20,003 nt of DNA from Parvularculaceae bacterium. GTDB lineage: Bacteria > Pseudomonadota > Alphaproteobacteria > Caulobacterales > Parvularculaceae. Below the pieces are notes generated by a model. It had not been told where the DNA came from, ran no database searches, and was given only the letters and a program-made list of their open reading frames with translations. Positions 13,794-20,003 of the stretch are shown piece after piece. The stretch covers positions 1 through 20,003 of the forward strand of contig SHAI01000015.1 in NCBI GenBank assembly GCA_004213235.1. The letters are read 5' to 3'. Within the stretch, counting starts at the first letter, position 1, and each line of letters begins with the position of its first letter. The position numbers and the translations under genes are program-made.

Positions 13794-15692
13794 ATGTTGA
13801 AAAGCATAAAAAAAGGCCTGACCAAAACCATTGTCTTTGTCGTGGGGGGATTAATCATCTTGTCCTTCGCCATCACTGGCGTTCCCGGTCCACAGAACAT
13901 TGCCCAGCGCAGCGCCCTTAAAGTCGGCGATAAAGTCTACTCCGCCAATGAGCTGCAACGCGAATTCAATCGCGAAGTGCAAAACCGGCGTTTACAAAGT
14001 GACACGGCCTACACCCAGGCTGATGCGATCAGGGAAGGTGTCCCCCTCCTCGTTCTCGCAAATTTGCGAACCCGTGCGACATTGGAGCAAGCCTCGACCA
14101 GTTTGGGTCTCACCATCCCGCGCAGCGTCGTGCGCGACTTCTTGAACTCCGATGAACGCTTCCAGAACCCGTCTTCGGGGAAATTCGACTATCAAACTTT
14201 GAATGCCATCGTGCAGCAGTACAATATCTCGGTTCAGCAGTTTGAGGAGCTCATGCGGGTCGATCTGCTGCGCAGCCAGCTCGTCAGCTCGCTCACCGGT
14301 GCCGCGCCAGCCCCAACTGCGTTTGCCGATCCGTTTTCACTGCGTGAAATTGAAGAACGCCAAATCTCCTATGTTGTCGTAACGCCAGAAAATGCCGGCG
14401 ATGGCAAAGAACCGACTGAAGAAGACTTGCGCGCATTTCATGCTGACAACCCGGCGACGTTCACAAGGCCGGAGCTGCGCACATTTACGGCGCTGATTCT
14501 CAGTAAAGAGATGTTTCAGAATGATGATGCCGCAAGCGAGGAGAAGCTTCGCGAAATTTATGACGCCAATCGTGAACGCCAATATGAGCAGGCCGAAACG
14601 CGCACCATCTATCAGGTCACGTTCGACAATGAGGGCCAGGCGGCAGCAGCCCGCGCCAAACTCGCACAAGGTGAAGAATTTTCAGCGATAGCCACCGAGC
14701 GTGGGCTCTCCCTTGACGCCGTAACATTCACCGACATCGCCAAAACTGATGTTCTCGATCCAAACGTCGCCGCGGCCGCTTTTTCCGAAGATGCCAGCCT
14801 GGACGATGTCATCGGGCCGATCGACGGGACTTTTGGCTATACGATTGTAAAGATTGTCGACATCACCGAAGAGCGCATTCAGACATTCGATGACGTGAAG
14901 GATGAGATTCGCGATCAGCTTCTGGCCAGCGATACAAGGCGGATGATCTACGAAGCCGTGGAGAGCGTCGAAAATGAACGCGACAAAGGCGCAGGCCTTA
15001 TAGACGCCGCGTTTGCGGCAGGCCTGGACGCAAAAACCTTCGGTCCAATTGATTCCTTCAGCTTTGGCGCAGGCGGTGAAATTATCGCCGACGTGCCAGG
15101 CAAGGTCCTGGCTGAAGCGTTTTTACTTGATGAAGGCGAGCAATCAGAAGCTGTCGAGCTTGCCGATGATGGCGGCTATTTCTTTGTTGCAGTGGACACG
15201 ATTACCCCCGCAGCATTGCAACCATTTGAGGATGTTCAGCCAAAGGTTGAAACCGCCTGGCGCAGAGACGAAATCCGCCGTCGAGTTGATACGGCGGTAG
15301 AAAAACTTGCCGCAACAGCGCGCGAGACCAGCCTGAGCGATGGTGCTGCCCAAATCGGTGCAGAGGCGATTAACGAGACCATTTCCCGGCGGTCGACAGA
15401 AATCATCGCCCTGTCAGCAGAACTCAGCGATAAGGTCTTCACCGCCTCAGTCGGCGATGTGGTATCCGGCAATGCCGGCAATGGTCAGGCAAAAGCCGTT
15501 GTGGTTGTAGAAGATGTGAAACTGGACCCGGCGCGCGCCGCGCAGGATCAGGTCCAGATCATGCGCCAATATCTAGGCTTCCAACTGGATCAAGAACTGA
15601 TCGACGCCTATATCTCCGCAGTACAACAAGATCTCGGTGTAAAAACCAATCAGGAAGAGATCGATACCGTGTTCAGCAGCGTGAACTTGTGA
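13794..15692 (+). CDS. ppiD: PpiD/SurA-like periplasmic peptidyl-prolyl isomerase and foldase
   Basis: A 632-residue protein with a single N-terminal membrane anchor (about 10-30, rich in Ile/Val/Leu), a SurA-type N-terminal chaperone domain (about 40-170), a long helical middle, a parvulin-type PPIase domain (about 235-380, ending GPIDGTFGYTIVKIVDI) and a C-terminal chaperone-like part. Family role: helping newly exported outer-membrane and periplasmic proteins fold beside the Sec translocon. Some PpiD homologues have an inactive parvulin domain, so isomerase activity is unproven. ATG 13794 fits the ribosome binding site better than the in-frame TTG 13788. Its TGA overlaps the trpE GTG (GTGA), so trpE translation is coupled to this gene. 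Confidence 0.88.
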   Translation: MLKSIKKGLTKTIVFVVGGLIILSFAITGVPGPQNIAQRSALKVGDKVYSANELQREFNREVQNRRLQSDTAYTQADAIREGVPLLVLANLRTRATLEQASTSLGLTIPRSVVRDFLNSDERFQNPSSGKFDYQTLNAIVQQYNISVQQFEELMRVDLLRSQLVSSLTGAAPAPTAFADPFSLREIEERQISYVVVTPENAGDGKEPTEEDLRAFHADNPATFTRPELRTFTALILSKEMFQNDDAASEEKLREIYDANRERQYEQAETRTIYQVTFDNEGQAAAARAKLAQGEEFSAIATERGLSLDAVTFTDIAKTDVLDPNVAAAAFSEDASLDDVIGPIDGTFGYTIVKIVDITEERIQTFDDVKDEIRDQLLASDTRRMIYEAVESVENERDKGAGLIDAAFAAGLDAKTFGPIDSFSFGAGGEIIADVPGKVLAEAFLLDEGEQSEAVELADDGGYFFVAVDTITPAALQPFEDVQPKVETAWRRDEIRRRVDTAVEKLAATARETSLSDGAAQIGAEAINETISRRSTEIIALSAELSDKVFTASVGDVVSGNAGNGQAKAVVVVEDVKLDPARAAQDQVQIMRQYLGFQLDQELIDAYISAVQQDLGVKTNQEEIDTVFSSVNL

Positions 15693-17200
15693 CGCCGGAA
15701 TTTCATAGCTTTCAGAAAACCTATCAATTAGGCGCAGCACAGATTATCGGGCGGCGTCTGGTAAGTGATCTCGACACACCGGTTTCCGCCTATTTGAAGC
15801 TTGCGGCCAATGAAACAAACGCGTTTCTTCTTGAATCCGTCGAGGGCGGAGATCAACTTGGTCGCTATTCAATCATCGGCATGCGCCCCGACGCGGTATG
15901 GCGCGCTAATGGTGACAAGGCCGCTTTAAATACTCAGTTTGCGTCTGATCCAGCGGACTTTGTCGAAGAAAAAACGTCCCCACTGGAAAGCCTCAAGGCA
16001 TTCGTCGACGCATCTCGCATCGACCTTCCCGAAGATGCACCGCCAATGGCGGCGGGTGTATTCGGTTTTCTGGGCTATGACATGGTCCGGCAGCTTGAAA
16101 AACTCCCGAGCGCCCCGCCATCCTACACCGACTTGCCCGATGCAATCATGTTTCGACCAACGCTGATTGCGGTGTTTGATAATGTGAGACAAGAGATCAT
16201 TGTCATCACCCCTATTCGACCAACGCCGGGGGTCGCAGCACAAGACGCCTGGGATGACGCGCAAAGACGCATCGACGCAGCGATTGAAAAGCTCTCTGCG
16301 CCGTTTGCTGTCTCGCCCCAAAGCGCGAACAGCCACGCAGAAGCTGACGCCGCTGACATTGCCGCGCAAGGACGCCAGTCTAACACTGCGGTTGATGAAT
16401 ATCACGACATGGTTTTAGCGGCCAAAGAACACATCCTCGACGGTGACATCTTCCAGGTCGTCCTCAGCCAGCGTTTCCAAACCCCCTTTTCCGCCCCGCC
16501 CTTTGACCTTTACCGTGCCCTGCGCCGTACAAATCCATCGCCGTTTCTATTCTTTTTAAACTTTGATGGATTTTCCCTGATCGGATCGAGCCCGGAAATA
16601 CTCGTTCGCGTCCGCAAAGGTGAAGTCACTATACGCCCGATCGCAGGCACCAGGCCGCGCGGCACATCCATCGCAGAGGATAAACGCCTGGAGGCCGAAT
16701 TACTGGCGGACCCCAAGGAACGCGCGGAGCACCTCATGCTGCTCGACCTTGGTCGGAACGACGTGGGACGATCGGCAAAAATAGGAACAGTACGGGCGAC
16801 AGAAAAATTCGCGATTGAGCGTTACAGCCACGTCATGCATATCGTTTCCAATGTTGTGGGTGAGCTAAAGGATGGCGTTCACCCCGTTGACGCCGCCATG
16901 GCCGGGTTCCCGGCAGGGACAGTCACCGGCGCACCAAAAATCAGGGCAATGGAGATCATCGACTCATTGGAAAGAGAAAAACGCGGCCCCTATGGCGGCG
17001 CAATCGGTTATTTTTCAGCCAATGGCGACGTTGACACCTGTATCACATTGCGCACTGGCCTGGTGAAGGACAATGTCCTTCATGTGCAAGCCGGCGCGGG
17101 CATTGTCGCCGATTCTGATCCGTCTGCAGAACACCAAGAATGTGCCAACAAGGCCCGGGCGTTGTTCGCAGCTGCATCAGCCGCACTGGCACCATCCTAG
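15689..17200 (+). CDS. trpE: Anthranilate synthase component I
   Basis: A 503-residue large subunit that, with TrpG, converts chorismate and glutamine to anthranilate. LLES at 47-50 is the conserved feedback (tryptophan-binding) region. Chorismate-binding landmarks follow: FSLIGSSPEILVRV (295-308), RPIAGTRPRG (316-325), LLDLGRNDVGR (351-361), ERYSHVMHIVSNV (377-389), AGFPAGTVTGAPK (405-417) and GPYGGAIGY (433-441). It begins with GTG that overlaps the upstream TGA, so there is no room for a trpL-type leader peptide. Regulation by enzyme feedback is therefore likely; a transcriptional promoter may be upstream of ppiD. trpG is about 1.8 kb downstream, not adjacent. Confidence 0.97.
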   Translation: MTPEFHSFQKTYQLGAAQIIGRRLVSDLDTPVSAYLKLAANETNAFLLESVEGGDQLGRYSIIGMRPDAVWRANGDKAALNTQFASDPADFVEEKTSPLESLKAFVDASRIDLPEDAPPMAAGVFGFLGYDMVRQLEKLPSAPPSYTDLPDAIMFRPTLIAVFDNVRQEIIVITPIRPTPGVAAQDAWDDAQRRIDAAIEKLSAPFAVSPQSANSHAEADAADIAAQGRQSNTAVDEYHDMVLAAKEHILDGDIFQVVLSQRFQTPFSAPPFDLYRALRRTNPSPFLFFLNFDGFSLIGSSPEILVRVRKGEVTIRPIAGTRPRGTSIAEDKRLEAELLADPKERAEHLMLLDLGRNDVGRSAKIGTVRATEKFAIERYSHVMHIVSNVVGELKDGVHPVDAAMAGFPAGTVTGAPKIRAMEIIDSLEREKRGPYGGAIGYFSANGDVDTCITLRTGLVKDNVLHVQAGAGIVADSDPSAEHQECANKARALFAAASAALAPS

Positions 17201-17256
17201 TCATTTTCACATCAGGACTGTCATACCTTGGAACACCTGCATATCTGGTGTCACGG

Positions 17257-17285
17257 TTCACAACTCTCATGTTTGATGCTAGGAT
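17257..17285 (+). promoter_or_regulatory. Candidate promoter for the uracil-DNA glycosylase family gene
   Basis: TTCACA (17257-17262) matches the -35 consensus at five of six, TAGGAT (17280-17285) matches the -10 at four of six, and the spacer is exactly 17 bases. Transcription would start near 17292, at or a few bases before the start codon, giving a leaderless or nearly leaderless mRNA. The AGGAT could instead be a ribosome binding site, in which case transcription comes from trpE. Confidence 0.35.
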
Positions 17286-17294
17286 CTTATTGTG

Positions 17295-17888
17295 ATGCGT
17301 GCAGATCAATATGAAGAAATAAACAACGCAGTTAAGGGGTGTACAATTTGCAGCCCGCACCTTCCTCTGGGTCCACGCCCCGTGTTTCAAATTCATCCCA
17401 AGGCGAAAATTTTAATCGCGGGGCAAGCCCCCGGCAGCAAAGTCCACGCAACAGGCATCCCCTTTGATGATCCGAGTGGTGATCGTCTGCGTGATTGGAT
17501 GGGTGTTGATAAGGAAACATTTTATAATCGGGAAAAAATCGCCATTTTACCCATGGGGTTTTGTTATCCCGGCACAGGTAAATCCGGCGATTTACCACCA
17601 CGCAAAGAATGCGCAGATAAATGGCGCGAAACGCTTCTTGCCCTAATGCCAAGCATTCAGCTTACCCTCGTGATCGGTCAGTATGCCCTTGATTGGCACC
17701 TCAAAGATCAAAAGAAAAAGAATTTAACGGAAACGGTGAAGGCGTGGAAAGAATATTGGCCTGAAAACCTACCTCTACCGCACCCAAGCCCGCGCAATAA
17801 TATTTGGCTCAAGAAAAATGAGTGGTTTGAAATTGACGTTTTGCCGAAGCTTAAAACAACTATCAGAAAAGCCCTGAAGGACAATTGA
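17295..17888 (+). CDS. Uracil-DNA glycosylase family protein with likely [4Fe-4S] cluster
   Basis: A 197-residue member of the uracil-DNA glycosylase superfamily. Motif 1 reads GQAPGSKVHATGIPFDD (43-59), motif 2 is HPSPRN near residue 160, and C16-x2-C19...C90-x15-C106 reproduces the C-x2-C-xn-C-x(14-17)-C cluster pattern of family 4/5 enzymes. The protein is shorter and more Lys-rich than usual, and its codons look more AT-rich than its neighbours'. Motif 1 has Gln-Ala-Pro-Gly where families 4/5 often have Glu-Ala-Pro-Gly, so the base excised (uracil, deaminated purine or neither) is uncertain. ATG 17295 is used; GTG 17292 is an alternative. It lies alone between trpE and the convergent deacetylase gene. 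Confidence 0.8.
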   Translation: MRADQYEEINNAVKGCTICSPHLPLGPRPVFQIHPKAKILIAGQAPGSKVHATGIPFDDPSGDRLRDWMGVDKETFYNREKIAILPMGFCYPGTGKSGDLPPRKECADKWRETLLALMPSIQLTLVIGQYALDWHLKDQKKKNLTETVKAWKEYWPENLPLPHPSPRNNIWLKKNEWFEIDVLPKLKTTIRKALKDN

Positions 17889-17926
17889 GTCGTAAGTTTA
17901 TTGTATAAACTTCACAAACCGTTGGC

Positions 17927-18988
17927 CTATCGTATCATGGCAATCCGCCGATTGGTCTGTGATGCGTGATAGTCGTCCATGGTGATCAACTCAAAACCAC
18001 GCGCCGGTGCGCTGGCGAGCCATGCACCGAGAACGCTGAGCGTCGCCTCGCGGGGGTGCAAAATCGCAATCACAACCCCCTCTTTCCTGGCAATCGCCTC
18101 AAGTTCGCTCAGCGATTGGTAGACGGGGATTTCGCCAGGTGCAGGGTCGAGAAAGATATCGCGACGATAGGCCGGAATACCAGCGCTGCGCGCCGCATCG
18201 GCAGCAACCGAGTGAGGAGTCGTTACAGAATCGACAAAATATGAGATTCGCCCACGCATTCCTGCCATGGCAATATCGGTGGCCGCACGGTTTTCGGTGA
18301 ACTGCGAGCCCATATGGTTATTCAGGCCCGTGTATCCATCAAACCGCGTCAGGTTCAAGGCAACAAGGTCGCGGATATCCTGGTCCGCCAGAGATTCCCA
18401 CAAGGCGTTTGGGCCGGGGTCCGCCCTACCCTGCGGCTCCATAGGCAAATGCAGCATGACACCATGGCCTGCCGCGCGGGCTTTATCGGCTTGTTCCTGG
18501 ACAAATTGACCGTAAGGCAAAAACGACATGGTCATCGGACCGGGCAGTGCCATGACAGCATCAAATGACGCTCGATCCCCCCCCAGATCGTCAACAATCA
18601 GAACCACTTTCGCGGTTGGTCCCACGCCGCCCAATGGAGGACGCAACGCCCCGGGCCGGGCACCCTCTGTCGATAAGCGTTTGACCGATGGGGACACGGT
18701 AGGTGCCGGCAAGCGCAGTGTCGGGATTGTTGGGGCGCTGTAACCTGTCTGGCGAACCCCACCAGCTTCTCGCAGATCCAATATTTCTTCCGACATTGCC
18801 AAAGGCGATGTACGCACTATCTCAACAAACACGCAAAAAAGCGCAATTGACACCGCAGCGGCAATGCCGAGCAAAACAGCACCGAGTGTAGAGACGTAGG
18901 GTAATCTCAACATGAATTCTTCATTCTCAGCGTGTCTTCCCGGCTTCATCAGATTTTGCCAGCGAATGGCACCAGATTGCTTGTGCAT
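17927..18988 (-). CDS. Divergent polysaccharide deacetylase family protein (YibQ/DUF610 type)
   Basis: A 353-residue protein (from ATG 18988) with a single N-terminal membrane segment (about 33-57), a Pro/Ser/Arg-rich linker to about 125, and a periplasmic barrel domain. Family landmarks are LIVDDLG (about 130), HLPMEPQG, NNHMGSQFT, RDIFLD and AILHPRE, in the order seen in divergent polysaccharide deacetylases. These conserve metal-site-like Asp and His residues, but the true substrate is not established. Starts at ATG 18988, 18949 and 18913 are all possible; 18913 is closest to the membrane segment and none has a strong ribosome binding site. In many proteobacteria YibQ-like genes lie near a peptidase and cell-envelope genes; here it splits the trp genes and points away from trpG. 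Confidence 0.88.
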   Translation of the reverse strand: MHKQSGAIRWQNLMKPGRHAENEEFMLRLPYVSTLGAVLLGIAAAVSIALFCVFVEIVRTSPLAMSEEILDLREAGGVRQTGYSAPTIPTLRLPAPTVSPSVKRLSTEGARPGALRPPLGGVGPTAKVVLIVDDLGGDRASFDAVMALPGPMTMSFLPYGQFVQEQADKARAAGHGVMLHLPMEPQGRADPGPNALWESLADQDIRDLVALNLTRFDGYTGLNNHMGSQFTENRAATDIAMAGMRGRISYFVDSVTTPHSVAADAARSAGIPAYRRDIFLDPAPGEIPVYQSLSELEAIARKEGVVIAILHPREATLSVLGAWLASAPARGFELITMDDYHASQTNRRIAMIR

Positions 18989-19056
18989 ACAAATCGATTG
19001 CTTATCCTGCGCTGCTTGGCATGTGCCTTACAACTCATAAGACCTGGATCCGTGGT

Positions 19057-19674
19057 GTGATTCTCCTGATCGATAACTATGATAGTTTTACCTATAACCT
19101 TGCTCATTTACTGGGCAAGATCGGCCACGAATTCCATGTAGTGCGAAACGATTCCATTACGCCGGACATTGCCGTTGGCGGTGACTTCTCCGGCATTGTC
19201 CTATCGCCTGGTCCGGGGATGCCAGCGTCGGCCGGTGCCTGCCTCGACATTATCAGCGCAGCCAGCGGCGTTGACATGCCAGTTTTCGGGGTTTGCCTCG
19301 GCATGCAAGCCATCGCTGAGAGTTTTGGGGCTAAAGTCGGACGCGCCAGCCGTTTGATGCATGGCAAGACAAGCCAGATTCATCATACGGCACGCGGCGT
19401 CTTTGCCGATCTGCCCCAGGACTTTCAGGCGACCAGATACCACTCTCTCAGTGTTGAAAAAGATTCCCTCCCCAAGGGTGTATTGAACGTTACCGCCCAT
19501 AGCGTTGATGATGGTGAAATCATGGCGCTGGAGCACGAGAGTGCGCCGATCGCGGGCGTACAGTTCCATCCGGAAAGTATCGCGTCTGAACATGGCGTCA
19601 CCATGCTCCGCAACTTTTTTAACGCAGCAGAGGGTAAAACCGCAGCCGCTCCAGCAAAACAGATATCCCAATGA
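19057..19674 (+). CDS. trpG: Anthranilate synthase component II, glutamine amidotransferase
   Basis: A 205-residue class I amidotransferase supplying ammonia to TrpE. LLIDNYDSFTYNL opens the protein, SPGPGMP is at 50-56, the nucleophile C80 is in GVCLGMQ, and H171/E173 are in HPES. I chose GTG 19057 because homologues begin with M-I-L-L-I-D; an in-frame ATG at 19021 would add 12 residues of no recognised type. The C-terminal tail after about 190 is short and Ala/Lys-rich. It overlaps trpD by four bases (ATGA), showing the usual trpG-trpD coupling. The 68-base gap to the divergent deacetylase must hold a promoter; TTGTGC 18981-18986 and TATCCT 19003-19008 (spacing 16) are only weak candidates. 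The same protein may also serve aminodeoxychorismate synthase (PabA) in organisms with no separate copy. Confidence 0.95.
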   Translation: MILLIDNYDSFTYNLAHLLGKIGHEFHVVRNDSITPDIAVGGDFSGIVLSPGPGMPASAGACLDIISAASGVDMPVFGVCLGMQAIAESFGAKVGRASRLMHGKTSQIHHTARGVFADLPQDFQATRYHSLSVEKDSLPKGVLNVTAHSVDDGEIMALEHESAPIAGVQFHPESIASEHGVTMLRNFFNAAEGKTAAAPAKQISQ

Positions 19675-20003
19675 CAGAACTGGAATCCGGTGGACTGCGT
19701 CCCTTCCTGTCAAAAATCGCTGCGGGAAAAACCCTTTCACAATCAGAAATGACGGACGCGATTGGCGTACTTTTCGACGGAGCTGCGAGCGAGATTGAAA
19801 TCGCGGGGTTTCTCATGGGGTTGCGCGCACGTTCTGAAACAGCGCAGGAAATCGCCGCTGCGGCAAGGGCCATGCGCGCGCGCGCCATACCGGTTGAAGC
19901 CCCGCAAGGCGTTGTCGATACCTGCGGCACCGGCGGCGACGGTGCTGATACCTTCAATGTTTCCACCGCTGCAGCGCTCATCGCCGCAGGTGCCGGTGCC
20001 AAG
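19671..20003 (+). CDS. trpD: Anthranilate phosphoribosyltransferase, N-terminal part (runs off window)
   Basis: The first 111 residues of an enzyme that adds phosphoribosyl (from PRPP) to anthranilate, the second committed step to tryptophan. The helical N-terminal domain is followed by the PRPP-binding TCGTGGDGADTFNVST (about residues 84-99), which is diagnostic of TrpD. The ATG overlaps the trpG stop (ATGA). The remainder, and probably trpC, lie beyond the right edge. Confidence 0.95.
   Translation, partial: MTELESGGLRPFLSKIAAGKTLSQSEMTDAIGVLFDGAASEIEIAGFLMGLRARSETAQEIAAAARAMRARAIPVEAPQGVVDTCGTGGDGADTFNVSTAAALIAAGAGAK

Noticed and set aside
17230..17252. ACACC...GGTGT stem as a terminator after trpE
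   Set aside because: Only five base pairs, a nine-base loop and no following T-run.
1..20003. CRISPR array, prophage, transposon or defence island
   Set aside because: No regularly spaced repeats, integrase, transposase or defence-type genes; the genes are mostly housekeeping.

Overview
The window looks like a chromosomal segment of an alphaproteobacterium of intermediate GC content (my impression; not computed). The evidence is the combination of a pyruvate dehydrogenase E1-beta subunit carrying its own lipoyl domain, the tpiA/secG/pyrG/pdh neighbourhood, and a PpiD-type foldase joined to the tryptophan genes. I cannot place it below class. I saw no rRNA, tRNA, CRISPR array, transposase or phage gene. 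Almost everything is housekeeping metabolism, with lineage-specific insertions and one striking break in gene order.

Layout. (1) 1-2076, plus strand: a possible 3' end of an unidentified gene, a 315-base spacer, then a coupled pair consisting of a fold-type IV PLP enzyme (class IV aminotransferase family) and a P-loop sulfotransferase-like protein. (2) 2131-9689, minus strand: read in transcription order this is secG, pyrG, an SDR oxidoreductase, a DUF1330 protein, a gene-poor spacer, pdhB (E1-beta), pdhC (E2) and an HD-domain protein whose metal ligands resemble the PhnZ/MIOX diiron oxygenases. (3) 9970-13641, minus strand: tpiA, an alpha/beta hydrolase and a DUF885 metallopeptidase. (4) 13794-17200, plus strand, divergent from tpiA: a PpiD/SurA-like periplasmic foldase overlapping trpE. 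(5) 17295-18988: a Fe-S uracil-DNA glycosylase family gene (plus) and a YibQ-type divergent polysaccharide deacetylase (minus), inserted between trpE and trpG. (6) 19057-20003: trpG overlapping the start of trpD, which runs off the window.

How the genes work together. trpE, trpG and trpD encode the first two steps of tryptophan synthesis from chorismate. pdhB and pdhC supply part of the pyruvate dehydrogenase complex, but pdhA (E1-alpha) is not beside them. In the alphaproteobacterial order I know (tpiA-secG-pyrG-kdsA-eno-ftsB-pdhA-pdhB-pdhC), the kdsA-eno-ftsB-pdhA block is absent here and an SDR/DUF1330 pair occupies its place. The points most worth a second look are the PLP enzyme/sulfotransferase-like module (whose PLP enzyme seems to lack the usual pyridine-binding glutamate), the PhnZ-like HD protein, the pdhA-less pdh locus and the atypical Fe-S uracil-DNA glycosylase relative.
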